DNA of 64,000 nt from Deltaproteobacteria bacterium (GTDB lineage Bacteria; Desulfobacterota_B; Binatia; UBA9968), in contig VBKY01000035.1 of assembly GCA_005879255.1 (NCBI GenBank), forward strand, positions 1-64,000. Direction: 5' to 3'. The position numbers were made by a program, and so were the translations under genes. The notes below the pieces were generated by a model. That model was not told the DNA's origin. It searched no databases and saw only the letters and a program-made list of their open reading frames with translations. Of the stretch, positions 44,909-55,918 are shown piece after piece; within the stretch, counting starts at the first letter, position 1; each line of letters begins with the position of its first letter.

Positions 44909-46594
44909 ATGTCTTATCTGGTAATCGCACGGAAATGGCGGCCGCAACGGTTCGAGGATATTGCCGGGCAGGAGCATATTTCACGAACGCTGCAAAACGC
45001 CCTCAGGACCAAACGTATCGCGCACGCCTATCTTTTTACCGGCGTGCGCGGAGTCGGCAAAACAACGGCTGCGCGTATTCTGGCCAAGGCGTTGAACTGT
45101 GACGACGGGCCCACCGCTACTCCGTGCAACAAATGCAGCCATTGCAAAGAAATTGCTCAGGGCAACTCGATCGACGTTCTTGAAATTGACGGCGCGTCGA
45201 ATCGCGGCATCGATGAAGTTCGCCAGATCATTGAGAATGTCCGCTATCAACCGGCAAATTGCCGATTTAAAATCTATATCATCGACGAAGTTCATCAGGT
45301 TACCAAGGATGCCTTCAATGCGCTCTTGAAAACATTGGAGGAGCCGCCGCCGTCGGTAAAGTTTATCCTCGCGACCACGGAACCGCATCGCTTGCCGGAT
45401 ACCATTCTTTCACGCTGCCAACGTTACGACTTCCGCCGAATTAGTCTGCGCGAAATCGTCCACCGCCTGGTCACCATCGCCAAAAGCGAAGGACTCGATA
45501 TAACCGAAGGGGCGCTGGTTTTGCTTGCGCGGGAAGCCGACGGCAGCATGCGCGACGCGCAGTCTTTGCTGGAGCAAGTGCTTGCGTTTGCCCAACCGAC
45601 GGACGGCACGGACAAGTCGGCGTGTGTCGATGAATCTCTGCTGCAGGAGATTCTCGGCCTGGCGGAGCGACGTATTCTCTATCAACTTTCGGCGGCCGTG
45701 CTCGGAGGTGACGCCCAGCGATGCGTGGAGCTGGTGGCTATGGTCGTAAATCAGGGACGTGATCCCAATCGTTTTTCGCGCGATCTCGTCGAGCATTTTA
45801 GAAACCTCCTAGTCGCGCGTTTGGCAGAAGATGGCGTAACGTCGGCGGCGGGCAAAGATCTCTCGATGATTGGCAATGCGCCTGTGCTGGATCTTCCCGA
45901 TCAGGAGATCGCCGACTTGCGCGAGCAAGCGCAGCACGTCTCGGTCGAGATGCTGCTCGACTATTTCGATTTCATGGCTGACGGTGACGAAGAAGTCGGT
46001 CGCTCGGCCATGCCGCGCTTTGTCCTGGAATCGGTATTGGTTCGACTAGCGACTTTGCCAAAAGCGTTGCCGGTGGCGGAACTGATCGAACGGTTGGAGC
46101 GCCTGGAAGGTAAGTCTATGGCGCGTGTTGCCGACGAATCGACGACGCGCGTGAAAGAACGGCTGGCGCAGTCAGCTGAGCCTCCATCCTTGTCATCGCC
46201 GAACGAAGTCTCGACGCACCGCGGCGAATCCCAGGTTTGGCAGGAATTCGTGGCGTTTGTCAGCAAGGAACAAAAATTTTTGGCATCGCACCTGGCTTCA
46301 GGATCGGCGCTAACTTTACCACCGGGTCAGCTACGAATCGGCGTGTCAGAGCGTCACCATCTGGCGTTTTTACAAGATCGCGATAACCTCGCAACACTCA
46401 ATGAACTAGCCAAGCGGTTCTTCGCCCAGGATGTCGCGCTGCAGATCGCGAGCGTGGGTTCAGATAGCGCACCAAAGTCACCCGAGATGATTATGCCTGG
46501 GCCGATGAACGCAGCCGAAGAACGAAGCCCAATGGTCAAAGAGGCGTTACGCATCTTCGGCGGTTCGATTCGTAACATGCGCAGGGATGGCTAG
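44909..46594 (+). CDS. dnaX: DNA polymerase III subunit gamma/tau
   Basis: The protein has 561 aa. It is the clamp-loader ATPase. Walker A is GVRGVGKTT (45-53). The zinc module is C64, C73, C76, C79. Walker B IYIIDEVHQ and the SRCQRYDF arginine-finger sensor motif are present. The C-terminal ~170 residues are tau-like and variable. It is followed by ybaB and recR, the standard order. Confidence 0.97.
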   Translation: MSYLVIARKWRPQRFEDIAGQEHISRTLQNALRTKRIAHAYLFTGVRGVGKTTAARILAKALNCDDGPTATPCNKCSHCKEIAQGNSIDVLEIDGASNRGIDEVRQIIENVRYQPANCRFKIYIIDEVHQVTKDAFNALLKTLEEPPPSVKFILATTEPHRLPDTILSRCQRYDFRRISLREIVHRLVTIAKSEGLDITEGALVLLAREADGSMRDAQSLLEQVLAFAQPTDGTDKSACVDESLLQEILGLAERRILYQLSAAVLGGDAQRCVELVAMVVNQGRDPNRFSRDLVEHFRNLLVARLAEDGVTSAAGKDLSMIGNAPVLDLPDQEIADLREQAQHVSVEMLLDYFDFMADGDEEVGRSAMPRFVLESVLVRLATLPKALPVAELIERLERLEGKSMARVADESTTRVKERLAQSAEPPSLSSPNEVSTHRGESQVWQEFVAFVSKEQKFLASHLASGSALTLPPGQLRIGVSERHHLAFLQDRDNLATLNELAKRFFAQDVALQIASVGSDSAPKSPEMIMPGPMNAAEERSPMVKEALRIFGGSIRNMRRDG

Positions 46595-46652
46595 TGTCTC
46601 ATGCTTCGGCCAAGCCTAGCCCAGTAGGGGTGAATCAGTAGGAGGTAAGGAA

Positions 46653-46976
46653 ATGGCAAGCATAGGCGGAATGGGCAATTTACTAAAGCAAGCCCAAGAA
46701 ATGCAGGCACGGATGGCGAAAATCCAGGAAGAGCTGGGCCAAAAAACCGTGGAGGGTTCTGCGGGGGGCGGGATGGTGCAGGTGACAGTGAATGGCCAGT
46801 TCAATCTCGTGGCCGTCAAGATCGAGCCGTCAGTGATCAACGGCAGCGAAAAGGAGATGTTGGAAGATCTTATCCTAGCTGCGGTGAACGACGGTACACG
46901 CAAGGCGCGCGAGTTGGTGTCCACGGAAATGAGCAAACTCACCGGCGGCTTCAAAATTCCCGGTTTGATGCCGTGA
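46653..46976 (+). CDS. ybaB: Nucleoid-associated protein, YbaB/EbfC family
   Basis: The protein has 107 aa. Helical start (GNLLKQAQEMQARMAKIQEE), then the conserved GGGMVQVTVNGQ strand and the KEMLEDLILAAVNDGTRKA helix. It binds DNA as a dimer. TAGGAGGT lies before the ATG. Confidence 0.95.
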   Translation: MASIGGMGNLLKQAQEMQARMAKIQEELGQKTVEGSAGGGMVQVTVNGQFNLVAVKIEPSVINGSEKEMLEDLILAAVNDGTRKARELVSTEMSKLTGGFKIPGLMP

Positions 46977-47073
46977 TGGAGTCTGTGGAATTGAATAGTA
47001 AAACATCGACCGCTGACCCGGAGTCGGCAATGACTTTTGCGGTCCGCAACCGCCAATTTGGCAGGATGGTGTC

Positions 47074-47694
47074 ATGAGCACGTATCCGGCGCCTCTCGCT
47101 CGATTGGTGCAAGAGTTATCCAAACTTCCGGGTATCGGCGAAAAAACCGCGGCGCGCTTGGCTTTTCACATGTTGAAGAGCAGCAAGGATGACATCTCAA
47201 GTCTCGCCGATAGTATCGCCAAACTGGGACAACAAATCGGACTGTGCCGCCGCTGTTTTGGTTTTAGCGAAGTCAATCCGCATGACGAAGATGGCGCGCT
47301 CTGCGAGATTTGCCGCAACCCCAAGCGCGCAGAAGAGACAATCTGTGTCGTCGAGGAACCCTCCGACCTGATCGCAGTGGAGAAATCACAGGAGTATCGG
47401 GGTCTGTACCATGTATTGCATGGAACCATTTCACCACTCGACGGAGTCGGTCCGGACGCGCTCCGAATCAAAGAACTGCTCGAACGTTTGCGCAACGGTG
47501 TGGTGCGTGAAGTCATCGTTGCGACCAATCCGACAATGGACGGCGAAGCTACAGCCCTCTATCTTTCCAAGGTCATCAAACCTTTAGGCGTCTCGGTCAC
47601 ACGTATCGCACGAGGTCTGCCGATGGGCGGAGACCTCGAGTACATCGACGCGGTGACTTTGGGAAAAGCGCTGGAAGGGCGTCGGGAAATCTAA
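47074..47694 (+). CDS. recR: Recombination mediator protein RecR
   Basis: The protein has 206 aa. An N-terminal helix-hairpin-helix (LSKLPGIGEKTAARLAFHML) is followed by the four-Cys zinc finger (CRRCFGF, CEICRNP) and a TOPRIM domain (ICVVEEPSDLIAVE, MDGEATALYL). It works with RecO in loading RecA at gaps. It ends the dnaX-ybaB-recR operon. Confidence 0.97.
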   Translation: MSTYPAPLARLVQELSKLPGIGEKTAARLAFHMLKSSKDDISSLADSIAKLGQQIGLCRRCFGFSEVNPHDEDGALCEICRNPKRAEETICVVEEPSDLIAVEKSQEYRGLYHVLHGTISPLDGVGPDALRIKELLERLRNGVVREVIVATNPTMDGEATALYLSKVIKPLGVSVTRIARGLPMGGDLEYIDAVTLGKALEGRREI

Positions 47695-47757
47695 CTCCAT
47701 ACCCGTCCTTTCCCGATATCGCGTTCTCCCCGCCGCTCTACAGCTTTTCTGATGTCA

Positions 47758-48785
47758 TCAGATTTTTCTGAGTGTATTGATCAAGAGCCAGCAGAACATA
47801 GCAATCGCGGCCGATGCCGGGATCGTTAGAATCCACGCCCAGACGATCCGGCCGGCCACGTTCCAGCGCACGGAACGAATCCGTCTAGCGAGCCGACCCC
47901 GACGATGGCACCGGTAATCGTGTGTGTTGTCGACACGGGAATACCCCAGTGCGCTGCGCTGAAGAGCGTGATGGCTCCCGCCGCTTCCGCGGCGAAACCG
48001 CTCATGGGCCGCAATCGCGTGATTCTCGATCCCATGGTGTGAACGATGCGCCACCCGCCTGATAGAGTGCCCAGGCCAATCGCCGCGTGGGCGAGCAGGA
48101 CAATCCAGAAGGGAATTAACAGTTTTCCTGCAGCGTCGCTGACAAGATGACGATATTCGGGAACCGTGAACAGCGCTCCGGCGATGATCCCCATGGTTTT
48201 TTGCGCGTCGTTGGTGCCGTGGCCCAGGCTATAGGCCGCCGCCGAGATCAGTTGGCCGCGCCTGAAAAGATGATCCACGCTGGACGGCGTGGAATGCTTG
48301 AAGATATGGAGTATCGCCACCAGATTCAACATTCCCAAGACCATCCCGAGGAGGGGCGCCAGGACGATGAATATCAGTGTATTTACCCATCCGGCGGGAA
48401 TGATGATGCCCAAGCCGGCCTTAGCGATACCTGCGCCGGCATAGGCGCCGATGAGCGCGTGAGAAGAACTCGTCGGCAGACCGGCGTGCCAGGTGATCAG
48501 ATCCCAGGCGATCGCGCCGAGGAGTGCGGCAAGAATTACATAGGAATCGACCTGTTGTACGTCGAGAAGGCCGGTGCCGACGGTCTTGGCAACGGCGGTG
48601 CCAAAAGTAAAGGCCGCGATGAAATTCCAAAATGCCGCCCAAGTCACGCCTTGAAGCGGAGTCAAAACCCGCGTCGAAACCACAGTCGCGATCGAATTCG
48701 CGGCATCGTGAAAACCATTTACGTAATCGAAAACCAGCGCAATCGCGACAATTAGAACGGTCAAAACCAGAACCGGGTCAGCCAT
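47758..48785 (-). pseudogene. pit: Low-affinity inorganic phosphate transporter (Pit family), frameshifted near the C-terminus
   Basis: The main frame (48785 to about 47895) encodes ten or so membrane helices with the family signatures DYVNGFHDAANSIATVVS and SLGHGTNDAQKTMGI, ending VSTTHTITGAIVGVGS. The expected continuation ARRIRSVRWNVAGRIVWAW, and the last helix, is in another frame that ends at 47758. One missing G near 47893 (TCGCTA for TCGGCTA) accounts for the shift. It imports phosphate with cations. The adjacent DUF47 protein is its usual partner. Confidence 0.9.
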
Positions 48786-49404
48786 TTTTGATGACCACCC
48801 GCTGCAGCACGTCGGCGACGTCTTCCATGCGATCGGTGGTTTCCTCGAGCATCTCGTAGATCTCTTTCCAGCGAATCAAGTTGAACAAGTCGTCCTTGTG
48901 GTTGACGATATCCACGAGCGCTTCACGCAACAGAAGATCGCCGTTGTTCTCGATCGTATTGATTTCCTTTATGTGCTCGGTCACCAGACGAAAATTCTTC
49001 TTTTCCCGCAGGTTGGGCATAGCCATTTGGAGCTCGCTGGCGCCGCTGCGGATCAGATGAGCCATCTGCCGTGCCGTCTCCGTCGGCGCTTCGATGCGAA
49101 AAATGAGCATCCGTACAGCGGTCGCTTCGATCTTGTCCACGGTGTCATCCAGGGCGGATATGAGCCGCTCGACATCCTCGCTGTCCAGCGGGATAATCAG
49201 CGTGTGCATCAAAAGGTTCATCACTTCATGAACGATAAAATCGCCGCGATGCTCCAATTCCGTAATGCGAGCGACTTTGCTTTCCACCCGTTCGTAATGA
49301 TCGAACAGATCTTGTAGCGCTTCGGCGGCTTCGAGTACGTTGGCGCTGGCTTTCTCGAACCATTCGTAGAATTTCGTTTCCGCTGGCAAGAACTGAAATT
49401 TCAC
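48778..49404 (-). CDS. DUF47 family PhoU-like protein (Pit accessory)
   Basis: The protein has 208 aa from GTG 49404. All-helical with the family patterns FYEWFEKASANVLEAAEAL, TRITELEHRGDFI-like (ARITELEHRGDFIVHEV) and LDDTVDKIEATAVRM. The stop overlaps the pit start by 8 bases. DUF47 proteins regulate or stabilise Pit transporters and bind metals like PhoU. Confidence 0.92.
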   Translation of the reverse strand: MKFQFLPAETKFYEWFEKASANVLEAAEALQDLFDHYERVESKVARITELEHRGDFIVHEVMNLLMHTLIIPLDSEDVERLISALDDTVDKIEATAVRMLIFRIEAPTETARQMAHLIRSGASELQMAMPNLREKKNFRLVTEHIKEINTIENNGDLLLREALVDIVNHKDDLFNLIRWKEIYEMLEETTDRMEDVADVLQRVVIKNG

Positions 49405-49510
49405 CGTGATCGCTCCGACTGTAAATATTGGTGGAAATTAAGAATTAGAAAAGGAGACGCGACGGAATTTAGCACGCGTCAGGGCCGGCTTCAACCGCGC
49501 CGAGGTGGAA

Positions 49511-51721
49511 TCAGGAAAGGAGTGCTTTAACCCGGCCGGCAATATCGTCGCGCACTTGGCGAAAAATGGCCAGGATCTGCTGTTCGTCTCCGACCGCCAG
49601 GGCGGGGTCGGCGAGCGACCAGTGAATGCGTTCGACCCGGTTTTCCAGCACCGGGCATTGTTCGTCGACTTCGCCGCACAGCGTGACAATCTGATCGAGG
49701 CTATGGAGGGGAACACTTTCCAATCCTTTTGAGCGTTGCGTCGTGATATCGTATGCCGTCTCTTGCTTGAAAAAAACGGCGAACGGATGAATCTCCTTCG
49801 GCGCGGTGCCGGCGCTGAAAATTCGATAATGGTTGGCAGCCAACTGACGCGCGAACCCCTCGGCCATCTGGCTGCGGCAGGAGTTTCCGGTGCACAGAAA
49901 CAAGATTGTCTTTTGGCTTGCTTCGGCCGGAACCCTGGGGAGCCGAACGCGCACCGTCGTCCCTTTATTCAACTGGCTTTCGAATTCTAATTCGGCCTTG
50001 TGTACCTGAGCGATATGCTTGACGATGGCCAGCCCTAGGCCCGTGCCGCCGAGATCGCGCGAGCGCGCCTTGTCGACGCGGTAAAAGCGCTCGGTTAGGC
50101 GGGGCAAGTCTTTTTCCGGAATGCCCGGTCCGGTATCGCTCACGGCGATCTCAATATCAGACGGGCCACCGTTCTGCAGTGGAGCGTGGACGGCAGTCAG
50201 CGTCACTTGGCCGCCGGCAGGCGCGTATTTGATGGCATTGTCGACAAGATTGATAAACAGCTGTTGCAGGCGGTCGAGATCGCCGATGAGTTTAGGGAGG
50301 TCCGGGGGGACACTGGAAGTAAGCTTGATTTTCTTTCTATTGGCTTGATCCCAAAACACTTCCAGGACCCGCTGAATCAAGTGGCCCGCGTCAATGGGTT
50401 GAAATGAGAGTTGTATCTTGCCGGACTCCAGATCCGATAAGGTTAACAAATCTTCAGTCAAGCGGCTGAGCCGCTCAGCGTGGCGATCGATGATCGTGAG
50501 AAACTGCCGGCTGTCGCCGGGATTGGCCGGCGGGGTATGCAGCAAGGTTTCTACATAGCCGCGTATCGCGGTTAACGGAGTGCGAAGCTCGTGAGAGACA
50601 TTGGCCACGAAATCGGACCGCATGGTTTCAAAACGTTTGATATCGGTGATGTCATGAAAAACTAAAATGGAGCCCGAAGAACTACCCCGGTTGTCTTTCA
50701 GACTTACGGCGTTCACTCGAAACCAACGCTCGTTGTCGAGTTCCACTTCTTTTGAGTATTTTTGACTGACAAAATCGAATCTGAGCACTTCCTCAAGTAT
50801 TTTGTGAATTTCCGGATGGCGGGAAATTTCAAGCACCGAGGCGCCATGAATGTCTTGTTGCTCCGGCACGTAAAACATCGCCTTCGCTCTGTCGTTGATT
50901 ACGAGCACCTGGCCCTTTGGATCCAACACCAGGACACCCTCGATCATGCAGCGCAGAATCGAATCGGCCTTTTCCTTTTCATCGATGATTTGTCGCAGGT
51001 TATGGCGGATCCTGGTGCTCATGTCGTTGAGATGCTGTTCGAGCAGGGCAATTTCATCGCCTCCCCGGTTCGGGAAAAAATTCTGCGGATAGGAGCCCCG
51101 AGCCACTTGCGTCGAGAACTGCACCAGGCGGCGAAAACGCCGGCTCAGATATTGAGAGAACAACCACGCGAATATCAACCCGGCGGCTGAGGCGAGCGCC
51201 AGTCCGGCAGCCAGCGTACGCCGCCACGCGAATATCACGCTCTCGACATCCTTGAGCGGCGTGGCCACCCGCACGATGCGTTCTTTGCCGGCGCCGGATT
51301 GATAGAAAGCGCGATAGAGCATTTCGTAGTGAACCGTGGTGCTATAGCGCAGCGCCGTGCCGGAGCCGTGGCGCAGCGCTTCGACCACTTCGGGTCGGCC
51401 GGCGTGGTTCTCCATTTTTGCTGAAGCCTCGGAGGAGTCACCGAGAACGCTGCCGTCGCGCGCGATGACGGTGATTCGTGAGCCGAGCCCGCCCGCGAGC
51501 TGGCGACAGACATTGTCCAAGGCCTCGCCGACCACATCGAATGGAACAACCCGCCCAAGGAGGTGGGCCTCTTGCTCCATGCGCGCGCTCAGAGATTGGA
51601 TATAAAACTCGCGTAGCGTCGCGCTGGAGGTGTAGTACAGGCTCGCGAAGAGGATGGCGATGACGGCGAGGTAGGAGAGAAAAACCTTTGCGACGAGGCT
51701 ATTGCTCCAGAGCCTTCTCAT
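49511..51721 (-). CDS. phoR: PhoR-type sensor histidine kinase fused to a thioredoxin-type arsenate reductase domain
   Basis: The protein has 736 aa. Membrane helices at about 13-32 and 170-190 enclose a periplasmic domain. HAMP (about 190-240), PAS (about 250-345), HisKA with H377 (VSHELRTPL) and HATPase ([24 protein letters not shown]) follow, as in PhoR. Immediately after, residues 603-736 form a low-molecular-weight phosphatase-fold ArsC. The CX5R loop is C610-TGNSC-R616, and the redox cysteines are C682 and C689 ([10 protein letters not shown]), matching C10, C82 and C89 of S. aureus ArsC. No start codon or stop lies at the junction. The 5' end overlaps phoB by 23 bases. I infer that it couples phosphate signalling to arsenate or phosphatase chemistry. 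Confidence 0.93.
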   Translation of the reverse strand: MRRLWSNSLVAKVFLSYLAVIAILFASLYYTSSATLREFYIQSLSARMEQEAHLLGRVVPFDVVGEALDNVCRQLAGGLGSRITVIARDGSVLGDSSEASAKMENHAGRPEVVEALRHGSGTALRYSTTVHYEMLYRAFYQSGAGKERIVRVATPLKDVESVIFAWRRTLAAGLALASAAGLIFAWLFSQYLSRRFRRLVQFSTQVARGSYPQNFFPNRGGDEIALLEQHLNDMSTRIRHNLRQIIDEKEKADSILRCMIEGVLVLDPKGQVLVINDRAKAMFYVPEQQDIHGASVLEISRHPEIHKILEEVLRFDFVSQKYSKEVELDNERWFRVNAVSLKDNRGSSSGSILVFHDITDIKRFETMRSDFVANVSHELRTPLTAIRGYVETLLHTPPANPGDSRQFLTIIDRHAERLSRLTEDLLTLSDLESGKIQLSFQPIDAGHLIQRVLEVFWDQANRKKIKLTSSVPPDLPKLIGDLDRLQQLFINLVDNAIKYAPAGGQVTLTAVHAPLQNGGPSDIEIAVSDTGPGIPEKDLPRLTERFYRVDKARSRDLGGTGLGLAIVKHIAQVHKAELEFESQLNKGTTVRVRLPRVPAEASQKTILFLCTGNSCRSQMAEGFARQLAANHYRIFSAGTAPKEIHPFAVFFKQETAYDITTQRSKGLESVPLHSLDQIVTLCGEVDEQCPVLENRVERIHWSLADPALAVGDEQQILAIFRQVRDDIAGRVKALLS

Positions 51722-52418
51722 CGAACTTATAGCCGACTCCTCGAAGGGTCAGGATCCATCTGGGATGACTATCGTCCTTTTCGATGGCTTTTCGCAAGCG
51801 GCGAATGTGAACGTCGACGGTGCGGGGCGTCACAAAAGTCTCGCCGCCCCAGACGCGATCGAGGAGTTGGTCGCGGCTGAGCACCCGGTTGGGATTTTGA
51901 ACCAAAAAGCGCAGAAGCTCGAATTCTTTGAGCGTCAGTTTGATATTTTTGCCGCGCGCGAAAACTTCGTAGGTAGTGAAATCAATCTTTAGCCCGCCTC
52001 TGTCATAGGCTGGCAGTGGTTCTGTCTCGGCGGCGCTGGCGGCGCGCCTGAGGATGGCTCGAACTCGGGCGACTAACTCTCTGGGGCTGAACGGCTTTGT
52101 CAAATAATCGTCAGCGCCCATCTCAAGACCGAGGACTCGATCGGTCTCGCCCGCTTTGGCGGTGAGCATGAGAATCGGTAGCTTTGCGGTGTCACTGCGG
52201 TCCCTTAGAATCCGGCAAAGCTCGATACCCGACAGACCCGGCAACATCAGATCCAATATGAGCAGGTTGGGTTTATCGCGCTGCACGATCTTCAGCGCCT
52301 GTTCACCGTCTTCAGCTTCGAGGACTTTGAAATGCTCTTGGGCCAGATTGTACTGGACGAGCTTCCGAATGTCGGGCTCGTCTTCAACCACCAGAATCTT
52401 TTGTCCACTGTTGATCAT
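51699..52418 (-). CDS. phoB: Phosphate regulon response regulator PhoB
   Basis: The protein has 239 aa. The receiver has an acidic pair (VVEDEPD), phosphoacceptor in [11 protein letters not shown], and [12 protein letters not shown]. The C-terminal winged helix is OmpR-type ([27 protein letters not shown]). It is phosphorylated by the PhoR fusion protein and should bind the TTAAC repeats near pstS. Confidence 0.95.
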   Translation of the reverse strand: MINSGQKILVVEDEPDIRKLVQYNLAQEHFKVLEAEDGEQALKIVQRDKPNLLILDLMLPGLSGIELCRILRDRSDTAKLPILMLTAKAGETDRVLGLEMGADDYLTKPFSPRELVARVRAILRRAASAAETEPLPAYDRGGLKIDFTTYEVFARGKNIKLTLKEFELLRFLVQNPNRVLSRDQLLDRVWGGETFVTPRTVDVHIRRLRKAIEKDDSHPRWILTLRGVGYKFDEKALEQ

Positions 52419-52421
52419 ATA

Positions 52422-53108
52422 CTAAACCGAAGGCGGCAGATCTTTCATATGGCGAATGCTTTTGCCCTTGACCATAAAAATCACCATTTCGGCGATGTTG
52501 GTAGCGTGGTCGGCGATCCGTTCCAAGTACTTCGACACGGAAGCGATTTTCGTGGCCCGGCTAATGGTTTGGGTGTTTTCTAGCATAAAAGTCAGGGTTT
52601 CCCGAAAAATCTGCGCGTTTAGCTGGTCGACTTCGTCGTCGTCCTTGCAAACCTTCAAAGCCAGTTCGGTATCCTCCCGCACAAACGCATCCAGGCTTTC
52701 GCGAATCATGCGCTGAGAGATACGCGCCATTCTCGGGATATCGATGTAGGGTTTGAGTTGGGGTTCCTGATTGAGTTCCAGCGCCCGTTCGCAGATGTTG
52801 ACCGCCATGTCGCCGATCCGTTCCAGGTCGGTGGTAATCTTAAGTCCTGTGGTGATAAAGCGCAGATCCCGACCGGCGGGTTGATGGAGTGCCAATAACT
52901 TAATACAGAGATCGTCGATGTCGACATCGAGCCGGTTGACTTCGTGGTCGCGCTCAATGATGATTTGCGCCAGTTCGGAATCGCGGTCGACTAAAGTTTT
53001 TACCGCTTTCTGGATCTGGTCTTCAACGAGGCCGCCCATGTAAAGAATCTCCTCGCGGAGTTTTTTCAACTGTTCTTCGTATCGCTTATCGGTATGTTGA
53101 CTCTCCAT
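52422..53108 (-). CDS. phoU: Phosphate signalling protein PhoU
   Basis: About 228 aa. The start ATG at 53108 has GGAGGAG just upstream, while the TTG at 53129 lacks a site. Two repeats of a three-helix unit carry the metal-binding motifs (DLERIGDMAVNI and YLERIADHATNIAEM). PhoU links the Pst transporter to PhoR inhibition. Confidence 0.95.
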   Translation of the reverse strand: MESQHTDKRYEEQLKKLREEILYMGGLVEDQIQKAVKTLVDRDSELAQIIIERDHEVNRLDVDIDDLCIKLLALHQPAGRDLRFITTGLKITTDLERIGDMAVNICERALELNQEPQLKPYIDIPRMARISQRMIRESLDAFVREDTELALKVCKDDDEVDQLNAQIFRETLTFMLENTQTISRATKIASVSKYLERIADHATNIAEMVIFMVKGKSIRHMKDLPPSV

Positions 53109-53121
53109 GGGCTCCTCCAAC

Positions 53122-54021
53122 TTATCCAAAGCGGCCGGTGATGTAATCTTCCGTCTGCCGCTTTTCCGGCGCGGTAAACAGTTTTCCGGTCTCGCCGACT
53201 TCGATCAATTCGCCCAGGTAGAAGAACGCCGTTCGATCGGCACAGCGGGCTGCTTGTTGCATGTTGTGAGTCACGATGACGATTGTGAACGTGTCCTTCA
53301 ACTCATGAATCAGCTCCTCGATTTTCGCCGTGGAAATCGGATCTAAAGCCGAACAGGGCTCATCCATAAGGAGCACTTCAGGTTCCACTGCCAGAGCCCG
53401 CGCAATGCACAGACGTTGTTGTTGTCCGCCGGACAGATCAGTGGCGCTCTTGTTGAGATTGTCTTTGACCTCGTCCCACAAGGCGGCGCGACGCAAGCTT
53501 TTCTCGGCCACCTCGTCCAGAAGATTTCGGTTGTTTATCCCGACGATGCGCAAACCGTAAACGACGTTCTCATAAATGCTCTTGGGAAAGGGATTCCATT
53601 TTTGGAAGATCATTCCCACTCGACGGCGCAGATTGATTACATCCGTCGATGGATCATAGATATCCTTACTGTCGAGCTTGATGCTGCCGGTTAGGCGGGT
53701 ATTCAACACCAGATCGTTCATCCGATTAAGGCAGCGTAAGAGCGTTGTCTTGCCGCAGCCGGAGGGGCCGATAAAAGCCGTCGCCTTTTTTTCCGGGATT
53801 TCAACGTTGATCGATTTAAGCGCGTGATTCGATCCGTAGTAAAAGTCGACATTTTCGACTTCGATGATCGATCTTTCTTCTTGCAATTGCGCCGCAGTAG
53901 CTTGACCGGATGGATTCACTGATAAGGGGCTCGACGTTTCGGGCACGTCAATCTTATGTTGCAAGTCCATCATACCTCCGAGGGGTTCGGTATTCCAGCC
54001 GTTCGTTCCGAGCGCTACCAT
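53122..54021 (-). CDS. pstB: Phosphate ABC transporter ATP-binding protein PstB
   Basis: The protein has 299 aa. The first ~45 residues are a non-conserved extension. The core has Walker [12 protein letters not shown]-loop [11 protein letters not shown], signature [15 protein letters not shown], Walker [13 protein letters not shown] and [12 protein letters not shown] before 54021 supports the longest form. The start overlaps the end of pstA by 7 bases. Confidence 0.96.
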   Translation of the reverse strand: MVALGTNGWNTEPLGGMMDLQHKIDVPETSSPLSVNPSGQATAAQLQEERSIIEVENVDFYYGSNHALKSINVEIPEKKATAFIGPSGCGKTTLLRCLNRMNDLVLNTRLTGSIKLDSKDIYDPSTDVINLRRRVGMIFQKWNPFPKSIYENVVYGLRIVGINNRNLLDEVAEKSLRRAALWDEVKDNLNKSATDLSGGQQQRLCIARALAVEPEVLLMDEPCSALDPISTAKIEELIHELKDTFTIVIVTHNMQQAARCADRTAFFYLGELIEVGETGKLFTAPEKRQTEDYITGRFG

Positions 54022-54932
54022 TTGATCCTCTTTCTAAAGCGATAACGAAAATAGATCGCGATACCGTTCATGAGCAAAGTCATGACCATCAGGATCAGAC
54101 CCGTGGCCGCCGCGTTCAAATGAAATTCTTGTTGCGGTCGCGAAACCCAATTGAACATCTGAATCGGCATCACTGAAAACGGCGACCATAGCCAGTCAAA
54201 GGACACAAAGGGAAACTCGCCCTTGATCGGCGGGTCAGGCAGGAAGGCGATGAAGGTCAATGCGCCGATAGTGATGAGCGGCGCGGTTTCGCCGATGGCA
54301 CGGGACAACGAAATGATCACGCCGGTCAAGATGCCTCCCATGGAGTAGGGCAAGACATGGTCCCGCGTCGTTTGCCATTTAGTGGCGCCCAGGGCGTACG
54401 CCGCTTCGCGCATGCTCGAAGGGACCGCCCGGATGGATTCTCGGGTTGCTACAATAACGATCGGCAGGATTAGCAGCGCCAAAGTCAGACCGGCCGAAAG
54501 TATGCTTTGACCGAACTTGAATTGATAGACGAACAAGCCTAAGGCCATCAGACCGTAGACGATGGAAGGAACGCCGGCGAGATTGGCGATGTTAATTTCA
54601 ATCAGGCCGGTGAACCAATTCTTGGGCGCGTACTCCTCAAGATAAACACCGGCGCCGACGCCCATGGGAATTGCCGTCAATGCCGTTACGATCATAACGA
54701 GCGTAGTGCCTACCCAAGCAGATAAAATCCCCGCTTGCGCCGCAAAGCGCGACGGAAACGATACAAAAAACTGAAAGGAGATTCGCCCCAAGCCGTCGGT
54801 TGAAAGATCAAAGAGCAATGCGGCCAGCGTGATCATCCCAACAAAAGTGGAGATGAGACCGATAACGGCAAAAATCGTGTCAAACCTTCTGTTGTTCGAC
54901 AGTCTCTTTTCTATATTTTCGGGTTCGACCAT
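54015..54932 (-). CDS. pstA: Phosphate ABC transporter permease PstA
   Basis: The protein has 305 aa. Six membrane helices carry the family motifs [17 protein letters not shown], the [20 protein letters not shown] coupling helix and [11 protein letters not shown]. It pairs with PstC, whose stop is one base upstream of this start. Confidence 0.96.
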   Translation of the reverse strand: MVEPENIEKRLSNNRRFDTIFAVIGLISTFVGMITLAALLFDLSTDGLGRISFQFFVSFPSRFAAQAGILSAWVGTTLVMIVTALTAIPMGVGAGVYLEEYAPKNWFTGLIEINIANLAGVPSIVYGLMALGLFVYQFKFGQSILSAGLTLALLILPIVIVATRESIRAVPSSMREAAYALGATKWQTTRDHVLPYSMGGILTGVIISLSRAIGETAPLITIGALTFIAFLPDPPIKGEFPFVSFDWLWSPFSVMPIQMFNWVSRPQQEFHLNAAATGLILMVMTLLMNGIAIYFRYRFRKRIKW

Positions 54933-54933
54933 T

Positions 54934-55884
54934 CTAGTATATCTCCCTGTAGCGCTTTCTCAGTAGATATCCGGCGATGTTGAAGACCAGTGTCATACAC
55001 ATGAGCGTCAAACCGGCGGCGAAAATGCTTTGGTAGGCGACACTGCCGTGCGGGAGGTCTCCCAGGCTGACTTGAACTATATAGGCGGTAATCGTTGCCG
55101 CGCCTTCCATCGGGTTCAGAGTCAAATTCGGCTGGGTGCCGGCGGCGACGGCAACGACCATCGTTTCTCCCACGGCCCGCGAGAAACCAAGAACGTACGC
55201 CGACGCGATTCCGGAAAAGGCTGAAGGAATGAGAACGCGAATAGCGGTCTGAAATCGTGTCGCCCCCATCGCATACGAACCCTCCCGAATATGTACTGGA
55301 ACGGCTTTCATGGCATCTTCACTGAGAGAGCTAACGTAGGGAATGATCATAATGCCGATCACGATCCCGGCGCTGAGCATGTTGAAACCGGGCAAATCCG
55401 GAAGAATTTGCTGCAACAACGGAGTAATGAACAGCAGTGCAAAGTAACCGAATACAACAGTTGGGACCGCGCTCAGGAGCTCCAGTACGGGTTTTAGTAT
55501 CTCCCTCACCCGAGCGTTAGCGTATTCGCTCAGATAAATCGCAATCGTTGTCCCTAATGGTAAGGCAACCAACAACGCAATACCTGAGGTGACCAACGTT
55601 CCGGTCACCAGAGGCATGATACCGTAACGGGGGTTCTCGAACAGAACAGTCCACTGAGTGTCGGTTAGAAAGTCGACGAGGGAAATATTTCGAAAAAAAT
55701 GCCACGATTCCGCCAATAAAACCCAGACGATGCCGCACGTGATGGCAATGGACGAGGCAGCACATAGAAACATCAAAAATTCGATGAAGCGCTCGCGAAC
55801 TTTTTGCACAGTCAGTCCGACGGGAATCGTTCTTATGCGCGCTTGCGCGGTGAGATAACCGGCGTCTGCGTGATCGGTTTCCAA
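54934..55884 (-). CDS. pstC: Phosphate ABC transporter permease PstC
   Basis: The protein has 316 aa from TTG 55884 (AAAGGAAA upstream). Six helices with LLSAVPTVVFGYFALLF, the coupling helix EGSYAMGATRFQTAIRVLIP and SRAVGETMVVAVAAG. It lies 77 bases after pstS, with a stem-loop between. Confidence 0.96.
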   Translation of the reverse strand: METDHADAGYLTAQARIRTIPVGLTVQKVRERFIEFLMFLCAASSIAITCGIVWVLLAESWHFFRNISLVDFLTDTQWTVLFENPRYGIMPLVTGTLVTSGIALLVALPLGTTIAIYLSEYANARVREILKPVLELLSAVPTVVFGYFALLFITPLLQQILPDLPGFNMLSAGIVIGIMIIPYVSSLSEDAMKAVPVHIREGSYAMGATRFQTAIRVLIPSAFSGIASAYVLGFSRAVGETMVVAVAAGTQPNLTLNPMEGAATITAYIVQVSLGDLPHGSVAYQSIFAAGLTLMCMTLVFNIAGYLLRKRYREIY

Positions 55885-55918
55885 CTTGGTTTCCTTTGCT
55901 GTGGTGCCGTTAAATTGG

